In this document: piece by piece, positions 32,185-43,702 of the stretch
Numbering within the stretch: position 1 is the first letter of the stretch
Layout: every line of letters starts with the position of its first letter
From: Kalmusia sp. IMI 367209
Taxonomy: Eukaryota > Ascomycota > Dothideomycetes > Pleosporales > Didymosphaeriaceae
DNA: 64,000 bases
Direction: 5' to 3'
NCBI GenBank assembly: GCA_027946365.1
Contig: JAPEUQ010000023.1
Location: forward strand, 366,399 to 430,398
Notes under the pieces: generated by a model
What the model was told of the DNA's origin: nothing
Databases searched by the model: none
What the model saw: only the letters and a program-made list of their open reading frames with translations
Position numbers and translations under genes: made by a program

Positions 32185-34173
32185 GAGGCTCTGTAGCGGG
32201 CGTGCCTATCCTTCTTTTTTTCAACCCAGACCATCACGTAAGCACGACCCACAGCCATGCTCCTGGGTGACAAGTGAACGTCCGCATCATTGCCTTAAAG
32301 AGAAGTTTCTATCGATTGATGCTGTCGAAGAGCTATTGAGGCTTTATCACGTCGCCAACTCACAGACTGAAGCAGTGATACCTACCTTGTCGTGCTGTCT
32401 CTCAGACCCGAATCGCATCGTCTTTCACAGGTGCAATTCTTGCGATCATGTTGCTACTCGACCCGACCCTACATTCATACATTCTGTCAGCCGTGTAGAA
32501 GTGTTTCCGCGTCTCCGCGGAGAACAGAGCGCAGTATCTAACTAGGCCTTGGTCATCAAAAGGAGTAGGCCAAACCATGACATATCTCTTTAGCCTGGTG
32601 ATATAGTTGGAAACCTGCATCCATTGCCAAAGTGTGAGTTGTATATCAATAACAATTCGCTTCAGGAACCTGGACTTTAAGAGGCATCAAGGCCCGGTAT
32701 GGTCTGCTCGTAAATGGAATCAAATCTGGTTGCACTCCCGGTCTTAGTAATGCTTTAGTTGAAAACGTTAGAGGGCCACTTTTGGTCAAGTAGTGCCGAA
32801 TACATGCTTTTAGCGTTAAGGTCTCCAACAGATTTGGCCGATCGGGTATAAAGAAAGAGGTCTGGGAACAGGACCCAGAGCTTCTACAGGAAGGCAAAGC
32901 GTTCAGCCATCAGCAGTCAAGCGCTGGTTCGTTCAACACACTTACTTTCTTTCCCAAGGGGACATATGGTATCATCACGATCTCTCCCGATGCAGGCATT
33001 GGCAATCAAGACTGCAGAGGGGATCTTTTCGGTTCAGTATCATCTAAAACGCTCGTTTTACTAAATTGGATGTCATTTCCTCTTTCGGGGGTCCTATCAA
33101 ATTGTCGATCGGTCTCTTTGCAGGGATCCCTTAACATTAAGAGTCCTTTGCTTTTCATGAGAGCAGTGATTCGATGCTTGGTAACAGGCGCTATAATGAA
33201 ATCAGCTACGTAGGCTATGCTCATGACCGCATCGGCGCTGGAATCAAGACCGTCTCAGGTAGTAATTTCGGGTTTCGTTTGTGTGCTCAGCAAGGGTGAT
33301 GCCGAGAAACCAGATTGGTAGGGTTTGATTGTGATGTTCGATCTAGATCCGGGCCTTTGTTCCACAGACACCCTCACTGGAATGCAGTTCGTCCATGCGT
33401 CCCCTGGGTGAGAAACACCAAGGAAGCAAGACGCTTTAGTGAGAGAAGCTACTTCTCGCCCACGATATCAAGACACTGCATTCAGATAAGGTAGATTCCC
33501 GGAATCGTGGAGGAAAGGAGGCAATTGGTGGCTTCTCCGTAGGAGGCTCGATCGATAATGCGACTACGACAGACCATCCTCCTAGCGCCGTTATTCCCTT
33601 ACACTTGAGATTTTGCAATGAGTTGTACAGACGCACAGCTGATGTCAAGGCAGGATTCTCATTCAGGCAGGAAGAGCGTACTTGGCTGCATCTTGAGGGG
33701 CTCTGACGCGCTGTGGCTGTCGCGTCATGGCTGTCGCGCTATGGCTGTCGCGCCCTTGCTAGCGCAGCTGCTTATGCTGTGATACACTCCGGGGAAGTTT
33801 ACTGGTACGCGCCGGGAAAGCAGGGTCGTTTCAGCAAAGCGGTGAAGCGATTGCTAATCCAAAGACAGGGTGTGATCGAGAGCACCATCTGAGCTTGTAT
33901 GGTCCTCGTGTTCCATCGGATACGTACCTATGAGCAGTCTGGCTGGCCTAGTATGGACTAATCTGCATGTCGCGACCATTCCAGCGATGAACCCAGGGCT
34001 CAGCATACTACGGTATGACTTCTCATATTTCGTCCATGTAGATCGGGTGCTCAAATCTTAGAGCAGCTATAGCCGAGTCCAGTTTGGCGTGGGGAGGGGA
34101 ACAATCTATTCGAGCCTACTGTATTTATTTGGTCCACCTGAATCGATATCATCTACGTCGGGGCATTACCACC
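32185..34173. other. Gene-poor interval with one long open stretch
   Basis: A coding-like frame without a start runs from about 32824 to 33211 (plus). It includes FNTLTFFPKGTYGIITISPD and ends at a TAG. It may be an exon or relic of a small secreted or enzyme-like protein, but no family is recognised. At about 33710-33760 the word GGCTGTCGCG occurs three times at 16-17 bp spacing. Nothing else is supported. Confidence 0.3.
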
Positions 34174-34930
34174 ATGGAAGACCTGCGCAGCCAAGAGGCC
34201 GTTCCCATACACTTGGGATTCGTAGTGGTCAGTTTTATTTGATATTTACACTACAAAACCTTCTGACATTATCCAGGATGCGGCATTGACGGAGTACTTC
34301 ACCGATATCTTCTCCTTCAGCAATCTCAGCAGAGACTGTTTCCCAAATTCAATTGGGAACCATTGCACTTCATGGGTACTCCGCTCCAGGAATGAAGAAG
34401 TCGCAAAAAGCATGAAGCATTTCGGAGTCAAATATGTAGCATACGGACAGAGGCTACCGATGCATATTCGAGAGGAAGAACTTCGCATCGTTACTGAGAA
34501 AGCTGTAGAGGGTTTTTTGGTAGTCCTGGTAAGGCCCTCGCCAACTCTATGCTCACAACTAACTCTTGTATAGACATGGATAGGAAAGCATTTCGACGAT
34601 CCAGATACGCTCTCTGAATTGCTTCTCGCATTCAAGGTCGATAGCGAACTTGGTCCCCAGAGCCCGCTGGGTAAGTGTCTCAAGGGCAGGAATATCGTAA
34701 AGGACTTTCGGAGCATGCTCGCGTTATTCGATGAAATGAGACCACGCATCGTGAATTCGAAGGTACAGGTACTGAGTATGCATCGGGATACGCTTCAGAG
34801 AATGATTCAAGCTCGTCTGCCGTTTCTAAAGAGAGTTGATGAGATGGAAATGTTCTATCATGTGTTGTATCTCAGATTTCGCAAGAATCACGTTGGGGCA
34901 TGGGATGACCTTGCATTTGGTTTCGTCTAA
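34174..34930 (+). CDS. Three-exon orphan protein, 220 aa
   Basis: Exons are 34174-34227, 34277-34528 and 34574-34930. Introns of 49 bp (GTCAGT, TTCTGAC branch-like site, CCAG) and 45 bp (GTAAGG, CTAAC, TATAG) are canonical, and all three exons stay in phase (663 nt). The protein (MEDLRSQEAVPIHLGFVV...) is soluble and mixed alpha. It has a basic helix RNIVKDFRSMLALFDEMRPR in the middle and an aromatic C-terminus (YHVLYLRFRKNHVGAWDDL). There is no signal peptide, membrane span or known motif. Quality of the splice sites is the main support. Confidence 0.55.
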
Positions 34931-36069
34931 AAAGGAGCAATTTAGCGTGCGGCTTCAGAGCTAGACCAGTCTCCTATTTGCTATTGTTGTATGTTTCAAC
35001 CGTGCGATATCGGTAGTAATGAAGTCTGAACGTTCAGTAGGACAATTGTCTCCTAGTCGAAAGACTTTTGATGTACAAAAGATATTGATGTTGCGGAGAG
35101 ATTATTGATCATTATCTAGGACTCGAAATTGAGCTTATGTGTTCATGAAGGTGAAAGGAGTCTGAATCGGCTTTCATGATGGATTATGCCGTGTACATGC
35201 GAAGAGCCACTCTCGTAATCGGGATGATTATTTATCCGTCAATACTGTAGACTCCCGAAAATAGCCTAAGCACAAAAAGGGCGCAGGTGCAGAAATGGTG
35301 TCGGCCCGAAAAATCGAACCTTAACTCACAGATCTAGCGAAATTTCGCTTCCTGACCAAGAGTAGCAGCAGTCACGTGCTGACTGGTGGAGGGGAGACAT
35401 AGCCACATTGGGGGCTTTACCATGGCATTATCTCTTACACATGGAGCGACCGAACATTACGTCTACATCTAGGGTTTGATCACGGGAGCGACTTTGCATG
35501 TATAAAGCATCTCGAAATTGTAGGGATCCCACGCGACGGACCCACAACGCATGGCGCTAAATGCGGCCAGCTTCAACCATTTTTGGGTAAAACGTAGGTG
35601 TATTTCCTGGGGTACTACTGACTGCAAGCCACTTCACGTTTAATTGTACGAGGACGATCCCTGTCCTATTGTTACGTCCGCAGCCGATCCATCTACTTCA
35701 TGTCCGGTTACCACATACATTGGGATTTACGAGATGGGTCAATTACATGGAAATAGTTGTCAGAAGTTATATGAACCCGACTATCCTTCGCATCTTTGTG
35801 TATTCATATAGGCTGTCTCATCTCTGACCGACTGCTACCCGTGTGTTTCAATGTTTGTGCCGAGATTTTTCACACCGTTCGGTCCGAGACAAGGTGGAAG
35901 TTACGTACCTCTATAATTAAAAAAGCCTCAGACATGATGTCAAACAGTGGGCAGTGGTGCAGCTTGGATTTCCTGATATAGTGAAGGCATACCGTGGACT
36001 GGAGGGTTGGTATATAGTGAGGACGTTATGGGATACTAAGAGGATTTACAGTATGTGTAGATTCACTAT
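34931..36069. other. Intergenic, nothing recognised
   Basis: This stretch is moderately A+T-rich with scattered short frames. Positions 35280-35370 look faintly tRNA-like on the minus strand but fail stem pairing (see rejected items). Confidence 0.35.
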
Positions 36070-36490
36070 TTGTTTCTTCTTCTCTAATCGATTCTAGATG
36101 CTTTAGCTCGTGAATCCCCAGCACATCTTTTCGCCATGAGACTGCGCTCCGCGCACTACGACGTGTGGAAATGTAGTTGCCATCTAATATATGGTAAGCC
36201 CCACTAGATTACTACGACAGATCAAGTCGAGCAGGCAATCACTCTGCTACATGGGGAACTCTAATTTGGTAAGAAACTTCGAGTTACTCCAGAGTTCAGC
36301 TCGACTGCTATTAGGTTATATGAGCCTTGTGTCGTGATTGACATGAGTGCCAAGCTGAGGGAGCCTTGCATCGTGGACGGCACGAATGGTAGGTCGAAGG
36401 ATCCTTGCGTTGTGAATGTTACCAGTGCGTTGGTGTACGTTATAGCATCTCTGGCACTTCATTCTACAAGTAATTGCTATTTGTGTTAGC
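36070..36490 (+). pseudogene. Possible RRM-like gene fragment with short Cys-containing repeats
   Basis: After an intron-like segment (GTAAGC...GAGCAG, ending about 36231) the frame reads AITLLHGEL, a TAA, then FGKKLRVTPEF. This resembles the last helix and strand of an RNA-recognition motif (A-I-x-x-L-x-G...FGK-x-L-R-V). The stop is one C-to-T step from CAA. It continues with three short repeats, EPCVVI, EPCIVD and DPCVVN, spaced about 14 residues apart. The fragment is too short and broken for a firm family call. Confidence 0.25.
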
Positions 36491-37024
36491 TTAACTCCAA
36501 TCTGTTATCTCGGAAGTGTTAGAAACATCTTAACGATAAATCATGTCTAATAGTTAGCTAGTAGCGCCAGTGCATTCAAATGGGAATAATTAAATACCAT
36601 AGAATGTTACAGCAGCTCTCGATTTATTTACTAAGAAGGCAGATGACGCCACGATAGTGTCCCTACGATAGCTGGAAAGAGATCGGATGTACAAAACCTT
36701 GACACCTTGCGCCATACCCCAGCTTAAATGTGGCCAATAACTAGCCTCGGATTAGACCCTTCGACGGTCTCTATTGGTTGAGCTTCAACGGAGGTACAGG
36801 CCAAGTGTCAAGATACTATACGATATACGGTGAAAAGTAGCCAATCATGTAACCAACCGCTACTTTAGACATAATTCCTATTGTCGTGCAAGGACGATTG
36901 CATTGAGCTCTTAAGAGATTGAGGCTCCCGTAGGAGCATGCTTTTCTCCCCGCCCAGTGCGGGGAGACCAAAGCCTGCGGTCGACGCCACAGTGCTAGGA
37001 GTAATATAGCGCTTTTTAGCCAAG

Positions 37025-37200
37025 CTTCCCTCAACGCCACACTAACCCAACTACCCCAAAAAATAACGCCTTCCCAAAAAATTGTCGCCTCCCTAAAAAT
37101 TACGCCTCCCAATACCACGCCTCCCAATAACCACGCCTCACCGATGACTAGTCTTCACTGATAACCGGTCCTCACCGATAACCAGTGCTGACTGATAACC
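37025..37200. repeat. Short degenerate tandem repeat (ACGCCTCCC / GATAACC words)
   Basis: Units such as ACGCCTCCCAATA, ACGCCTCCCAATAACC and ACGCCTCACCGATGAC follow each other, then CACTGATAACC-type words. A related block (ACGCCTTCCCTCGTTACC, ACGCCTCCCTTGTAACT) recurs at about 37505-37670. Confidence 0.5.
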
Positions 37201-37504
37201 ACTGGAGACCGCCAAGAGACGGGATGAAGCCGCACTCGTTGACTTTAGCCGGTTGGAATATGGCCCATCTCTCAAATCTTCGCTGCTACATACAGTATTC
37301 TGGATTGTGTATAATTGTAGAGGTGTGAGTAGTCTCAGAAGTTTCTCTGGCTTTGGATGTGTAGGCACATGTGGAAGTGTAAGAGGACGCCGAAACTCGG
37401 TGGCATGTTCGACAATGAAGTCTGTAACCTGCTGTACGGCGTACTGGCCAGAGTAGCAGCCTCTTGTAAAGAAAATCGGCGACGGGTATGGGGAACATGA
37501 TCTG

Positions 37505-37670
37505 CGAGGCCCCTCCCAATAACCACGTCTCCCCCGCGACCACGCCCCCTCTCGTTATCACGCCTTCCCTCGTTACCACACCTGCCTGCACTCGGTAAAA
37601 ACACCGTCCCTCGCAACTAAGCCGTCCCTTGTGACTACGCCTCCCTTGTAACTACGCCCCATCTTATCAT
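37505..37670. repeat. Second block of ACGCCTCCC-type repeats
   Basis: About eight imperfect 15-18 bp units (CCAATAACCACGTCTCCC, CGACCACGCCCCCT, CGTTATCACGCCTTCC and so on) of the same character as the block at 37025-37200. Confidence 0.5.
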
Positions 37671-37797
37671 ACCACCCGTAGCCGCGTACCCGTTTTTCCT
37701 ACATAAAAAAAGAGGACTTTCGGAACTCCACTTCCTTCGCAACCACTATACTATCAAAACTACACTATTCACCGCTGGTCAAGTGCACGCTAGCACC

Positions 37798-39101
37798 ATG
37801 AACGTCAACCCACCCACAATAACAGGAGAAGCCGTCAGTATTCCAGCTCGCTTGACGCTACCCAGGCGGACAGACTACGCTAAAACTTGCGCGTTCATTG
37901 GTCCATGTCGAGAGGAACGCTTCGCAAACATCCCAATCCATCATCTCATTCCAGTAGCATTTCACATGACACCACAACTACTCAAGAATGTTCCCCTCAC
38001 CGCGGGCGTGATGCAGGCCATCCTGGAGCAGTACGCTCAAGACGACTCTGATCTTTTCAGCGACTGGCAGAGTTACTGCAGAGCCATCGACATGCCCGAA
38101 CGTATAGCCGCTACATTTGGTACGTCACGCATGCTTTCCGCATATTTCGCTGCTGATCTATCGTAGAAGGCGCAACGTACTTCGCTGTGAACAGTCTCGA
38201 GAAGAGCAAGGAAGGACTAGCTTGGGTGTACACTTGCACCGATCAACTACATACCCTCAAAAGACTCATGGCAATGGAGACCGGAGACGTGCCTGCATCG
38301 ACGACTACCGAGGGTGATGACCCCAGCGCTTCAACTTTGACCACTGGCGATCCTCAGGCGTCAACCGCCGTAAGGCGCACAAGACGCAGACGCGCGAATT
38401 CCAGCGCTCCGGCTCGGATCACTGGGCTTTCTCCGAGGCCGAACATTGGGAGGCGCGGGAGACCCAGGCGAGCTAATGTTCCAACTCGGACGGCTGTTAA
38501 TACTGCTCCGGAAACCGCGAATCCCCCTGATGTGCTCCCTCAACAGCCGTTGCCCGCAGCCACAGTTGATGCTAGTGCCATGGCTGTCGACTTTGTCGCC
38601 GTCCCTCCGGCGCAAGGCTATTTTGCACCGATTATCACAGTTCCACCCGTCTTGCCTGCAGAGGTAGCTGGGTTGGAGGACGTTGTTGGGCCCTTTCTAT
38701 TCGCGGGCATAAGAGAGAGCTATCTACGGCGTGCAGAGACATGCACAACGCCTCCTGCCTTCTCCTGGTATTCCGGCACTGGATACGGGGCGGATTTCCA
38801 GCTGGAGATCTGGGTGGACGTAGCGACTGGTAATAGGGTTTCCCAAGCAGCGAGTGAATTAGGTGACGCCTTGGAGGGCGTCTTGGGGAAATGGCTTTAC
38901 TTGGCCATGGAGTCTAGTATCTGGAGAATGGCAGAGAAGAGACAAGATTCTCGATTCCGAGCTGTGCAGGTCACGTCTCTTGAGGGCAGCAGCGATGACG
39001 CCAAGGTGGCACTCGTGGTGGACTTCATGTCAGGCGCTTTTATATTGCACGCAGCGTTTTCTCCTAGGCCTTTTCTAGGCCTTTCTTCTACGCCTTTCTG
39101 A
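37798..39101 (+). CDS. Two-exon orphan protein, 418 aa
   Basis: Exon 1 is 37798-38119 and exon 2 is 38167-39101. The 47-bp intron has GTACGT, a GCTGAT branch-like site and CGTAG, and the phases close. The N-terminal 130 residues (MNVNPPTITGEAVSIPARLT...) are globular and cover exon 1 plus the start of exon 2. Residues about 155-270 are Thr/Ala/Pro-rich and disordered, with an RRTRRRR cluster that could be a nuclear localisation signal. A globular C-terminal domain follows (about 285-418; FLFAGIRESYLRRAETCTTP, WYSGTGYGADFQLEIWVDVA). I do not recognise either domain. A further open stretch downstream (about 39148-39518) may be an extra exon of this or a neighbouring gene, but I found no convincing splice pair. 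Confidence 0.55.
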
Positions 39102-40600
39102 CCAGATTGAAACATGTCTTCGATAAGAGTACGTTTTGTTTAGCAGGAGGTTTATGTCTTCAGCGCCCACGTTGGCCACCTTGAACGCAAGTTTGACTCC
39201 AAACTCAATGCTGCCGTTTCCCTGTGTCTATGCCATCATTCGCTCATACTCGGCCTGTGTGAAGAGATGGAATTAGAGCTTCTCGTCATCTACGTCGTTG
39301 GTTTGCTCAATCTATTCGCGTTAGCATTGTCAGGCGTGAGGTCAACATGGGCCGTCCCTCTAGCATCGCACGAGGACATAGAGAATTCTAGCCCCGGCGG
39401 GAAAGCGGCGCTTAGGTATGTAGGTCGGCTACTTGCGGATGATCGTACGATGTTTTGTCTCGATGCCGCCGTGGAGGCGGTACCTCTGCGCTTACTCCGG
39501 GCGCTATATCGAAAGTAGATTAAGACCAGGGAATGCAGTTTCAGTCGTAGTATTGGTGTAACTGTTGGGCCGCTGTACGAGGCCGTGTGAGAAGACCAGA
39601 AGTGTTTGTCAAAGCATAGAGCGGTACGGACGGAGTGGAAGCCAACTGCGACTAGGGGATACAGTTTCAGTCACTGTACCGATGTACCTGTTAGCCCGCT
39701 GCACGAGGCGGTGCGAGAAGGCGAGAAGCGTTTGTCAGAGTATTGAGCGTGTACGGACGGAGTGCCATGGATGTTTGTGAAAGGGTGGTGGGACTTAGGG
39801 GTGATGTCCAGGATCGGCGCCTAATTCGGTTAGCGCCTGGCGGGGCGCCCTCCATTAGTAACGTGGAGAGCCACAACGGCGCTATCGAACGCAAGCCCGA
39901 GAGCCAGACGTCACGTAGTCATTGTGATGGGCGATAGCCTGAGGCGCCATTACAGGAGACGCCTGATTGTGGAAACATGCAGCGGCAAAATGTTCCATGC
40001 AAGCAAACGGCGTCGCTTTTCAGCCTGCTGCGCGCGGGCCCGAGCAGGTCCGTGCCCTTTCGAGCAAACGAACTTCCCGCGCTGCGCTCAGCCCTCTGCG
40101 GCGTGCCGTACATACACCTAATTGCCATGCCGACAAAGCCTGTCTGTGGCTCCATCATGGCGTTTGAAGCTGATCTGAGTCGGCCTTGCCGAGGATGGCG
40201 AATATTTCGAAGCGCGCATCCGGCGGTTATCGACTGTGTGCGTGTGTATGCCGCGGGGACAGCATCCGCGACGTGGGACGCAACGTGGGATGTGCGCATA
40301 CTCCGCGAACCGGAGGGTGATACATGCGAGGCGTCTCGTACCTCTGCTACGTTATTGGTCAGGAGAGCGTTGTCCGCAACGGGGATCGGGTAGGATTCAA
40401 TTGAGTAGCACCTGCGTATGCGCACCCATTCCTGGTACATGACACTGTGCCGCTCAGGCCGAAGCACTTCACTGCCAGAGGGAAGCGAACGAGTTGGACA
40501 CAGCTTCTCCAGACTCCCCTTATCTCAATAACATCTCGTCGAAATCGACATAGCGAACGTTTTGAGAGAGGCACCTCCGTCTTTCGTGCTGTACGACAAG
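39102..40600. other. Intergenic, G+C-richer, with a duplicated 126-bp unit
   Basis: An open stretch at 39148-39518 contains LLVIYVVGLLNLFALALSGV, a possible membrane segment. It has no clear start or splice partner. A two-copy direct repeat lies at about 39531-39780. Positions 39820-40400 are G+C-rich with several overlapping frames and no recognisable product. Confidence 0.35.
39531..39780. repeat. Two-copy direct repeat, period about 126 bp
   Basis: CAGTTTCAGTC near 39536 recurs near 39662. The following words (GGGCCGCTGTACGAGGC versus AGCCCGCTGCACGAGGC, then GTGTTTGTCA versus GCGTTTGTCA, then GTACGGACGGAGTG in both) keep the same spacing. Confidence 0.65.
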
Positions 40601-41640
40601 CATGGCGGTGAAGCCTGGCCGTCACCACCGCCTCAGGATCGTATTCAATCTGCACCGACCCGCACATGTTACCTCTCACAAATGCACTGACACCACCCCG
40701 CTGCAAACACTCGAGTACTCTTCTTCCTCGCTGCAAGACGAGAAGTATAAACGCGTCGGAGGTGAGCAGGGAGAAGAGGTGGACGTGTCGAAAAAAGCAT
40801 TTAAAGCCGACCTTCCACTTTCTCTGGACATCACTTTATCACTTCATCACCCTGACTCTCCAACTCTTTATCTCTCTTTCCCTTCATCTTTCCATCTCCC
40901 TTTGTTTCTCCATCGCACACAAAGCTCTACAGAGCCCCTTCTCTCAGCGCTGTGATTGTTCCATTCCGTGTCCACCTCTACTGTTGTGCTTAGCCCTACT
41001 CCATCCCATTCAAAGCATACTAACAAGCTCGCCTAGATCTCTTTATGCATCCACTTGTCGTTATAGCCCTCTACTGTTGTACATGACCTGGCTCCATCCT
41101 ATACGCAGTATGCTGACAAAGCTAGGCGAGATCTCATTGTCGACCGACTTCTTCCCTGAGTCGCCGCGGCTCAGCCAGATCGCCAACCGTTCTGTGCCGT
41201 CTGCACAAGCGAGTTGAATGTACCATGAGGGGGACGATCAAGGTGAGTGCAAACCCAATCCTGCTACTTCTAACCCGTCGCGGTTGGATGCTCACTCCTA
41301 ACGTCCGTAGACCGGTAAATCGTTCCCTTGGCATCCTGGCGAAGCTTCAGCCCTGATGGACATATGCTTTCCTGCCGCCAAATTTGATACGTCGCCTCCG
41401 TCCTTTTGGATGTAATGCTGTTTGACGCTACTATTGGGTCATAGCCATATGGAACGTTGGACTCTCTTGAATCGCAGTAATCAGACAGCCTTCTGACCTT
41501 CGAGCGGCTGTCCCGTCGAAACATACGTCACTTTTGTACATTTGCTTTAGCTAGAGGCGTTGTCGGGGAAGGCGCTAGGCGTTGGCGGCTTATTGTTGCA
41601 TCGTTATTATTTACATCGTAATCTTCTGTGGTTGATTTGT
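40601..41640. other. Promoter-like pyrimidine tract and a decayed C-terminal fragment
   Basis: Positions 40820-40970 are strongly CT-rich, as in fungal gene leaders, but only a disrupted reading frame follows. A segment of about 94 bp is duplicated in tandem (about 40974-41150). In one frame 41109-41213 reads QYADKARRDLIVDRLLP, a TGA, then VAAAQPDRQPFCAVC, then a further TGA. That suggests a dead gene with CGA-to-TGA stops. Confidence 0.35.
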
Positions 41641-42110
41641 GCTGCATTTTGTGGGCTTTCTTTCTTTTAGGTTGGCTTTGGGGGTTTCCGGCGCTGGCAG
41701 GGCGTTGGTGGCTTCGTTGTCTTGGGCATTTTTTATATGCGCTATTGATATTCCTCTCCGTGGTAGGTCTGCTCCGCGATTCTTTTCGCGTTCCTCTGGA
41801 TGGACTTTTGCCGGTTTGAGCATTTTTTATTTGCGATATTTGGTATTTCCTTCCGTCGAAGGTTTGCTCTATAGTGTTTTTCGCGCTTCTCTTGGGTGGC
41901 TTTCTGCTGTTTTGAGCATCTAATGTTTACTATGCTTGGTATTTTCCTCCGGAGCAGGTTTGCTTCACGATTCTTCACGCGTTCCGCTTGGGTGGCTTTC
42001 TACCTTTAGAGCTGCATGACTTATCTGCGATATTGGGTATTTTCCTTCGAGCACTTTTGCTCCGCGTTACTTTACACTCCTCTTGTTTGCCATTGGTATT
42101 TTTGCATCAA
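41640..42110. repeat. Degenerate minisatellite, about five 95-bp units
   Basis: Units start near 41641, 41726, 41820, 41916 and 42011. Each carries GCATTTTTTAT-like, GATATTTGGTATTTTCCT-like, GGTTTGCTC-like and TTCGCG-like words in the same order, ending in GGGTGGCTTTCTGC-like sequence. The minus strand is open across most units (about 32 codons each), so the array may descend from a repeat-bearing protein gene. Confidence 0.7.
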
Positions 42111-43702
42111 AGGAGTGTACAAACACACTCCTTGGTGCACATAATAAATTCGATCCTATTGAACGAATTTATCGGCGCACAACATGCTCGTCTCTCCTGA
42201 TGCAGCGACGACTGTCGTCTATTCCCTACCGCCCTATCCTCCTTGCCGTGTTTGTGCAGCACGCACAGGTCCTGCCTTAGGGCTGTCCGATGCTTGATAG
42301 CTTACCTCTTTGTCAATAGCGACCTCCTATGTGTCGGCGTTCTGATGTCGCGATAGGCCCTTGCCACGTCGGACATGGCGGTCGCCGACCGGCGTCCGCT
42401 ATACTAGTTGGTGAGGCGTTGAACCACTCTCTGAGCGTGTATATCAGCTTACCTTCATCCCAACCTACTCTGGATTAGGGTGGATTGCACCATAGCGGGG
42501 GTTATCGTTGGGACCACAATGCATTACCTCACGACTTTGGAGATAAAAAGGACTGGCTGCCCAAATTCAGAAATAACTTGAATCTATATCATCGCAAATG
42601 CTCAGACCCTTCGACTCGGCACACGAACTCTGGGATGCCGTTGCCGCGCTTCCTTCGTCGCCACCGGTTCGGTCTCGGCGCTGGGACCCATCATCGCTTC
42701 GCGGCTCGGAAGCCATTGTTGGGAACACAGGCCGTTTCATAGAGATGCGCGACGGTACCTCCGGCGGACTATAGCCATCATCAACCGACGAATATCATCT
42801 GTCTTGCGAGAGGAATGCCCTAAGCGACGCTCGCATCAATCCACGGCCGCGCAGAGATGCACCAAGGAGGCGCGCATTCGTACTACGGTAACGATGATAG
42901 CCCCCCCCTCTCTCTCCCGACTTTACCAGTGTTGAGGAAGAGTTTCCCACGGTGGGGCGGGGTGATTCTCGTAGGTGATTGCCAAACCATGGATCATAGT
43001 GGAAAAGGGGGGAAAAGTTGTTGAAGAGCGCAACCAGGGCAACTCTTGTGTCATTAGATGGTCTGCCATGCCTCTTACCAGAAATTCTCACATGTATGAC
43101 TCGGCCTTTGGTGCAGGAGGCTGCTTCTCAACAGTGATAAGGTAAAACCCCACAGCTCACGAACACACCACAAGCAGGCGTTTGCGAGCTAATGGAGGTG
43201 CTTTCCACGTGTATTCGCGAATTTGCCTCACCGCCGATCAGATGTCTCCATTTATCTGGGGATATATGTTCCCACGATTTATCACCGTGCGTGGGGTTCT
43301 ACCTTAGGACGTGATTACTTGTCTTCCTAACAGCCTGTGTAGAAATTTTAGCGACCGAAGACGACTTCAGGTGGGGAACGTTGAGCCATACACTCTGTGT
43401 AACCGGGCGACGACGAAGGGTTTGACGTACAAAACCCATGACTACAATTCACGAACCCCAACACTTTACCTTGGATGTGATGAACCATGGTTTACAGCGA
43501 TGAGATGAGTCAGAGCTTATCGACCGCAGGAGGTATTAATAGGGACCTTCGTCGGACTATTGTTGGACAGCATCGTCCCGCAAGTCTCTTACAAGGCTGA
43601 AGATTTTTCACTTACCGTCTTTACTTCAATCTACTCGCCATCTTCAGCCCACTCACCAACTGTATTCTACTCACCATCTTCAGTCCACGCACGATTGTCA
43701 CA
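42111..43702. other. Intergenic with scattered coding-like fragments
   Basis: At 42598 an ATG opens about 58 codons (MLRPFDSAHELWDAVAALPS) to a TAG. At 43015-43140 another frame reads GKVVEERNQGNSCVIRWSAM. They are in different frames with stops between and cannot be joined. Positions 43620-43700 are CT/CA-rich and form the likely leader of the gene at 43703. Confidence 0.35.

Larger units (their letters stand above)
36491..37797. other. Intergenic with degenerate ACGCCTCCC-type repeats
   Basis: No gene is supported. Runs of short pyrimidine-rich repeats lie at about 37025-37200 and 37505-37670. Positions 37700-37797 (A-rich, then CT/CA-rich) are the likely promoter and leader of the gene starting at 37798. 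Confidence 0.4.

Noticed and set aside
35281..35370. tRNA-like segment on the minus strand (GGTTCGATTT box and GCTACTCTTGGTCAGG D-arm-like stretch)
   Set aside because: T-stem and anticodon stem do not pair and no anticodon loop of seven can be placed. At best a very degraded tRNA relic.
38361..38615. Minus-strand frame over the orphan gene at 37798-39101
   Set aside because: Antisense shadow of exon 2, which has good splice support.
40666..41217. 183-codon plus-strand frame
   Set aside because: It is produced by translating a pyrimidine-rich promoter-like tract and a duplicated segment. The Ser/Leu/Phe bias is compositional.
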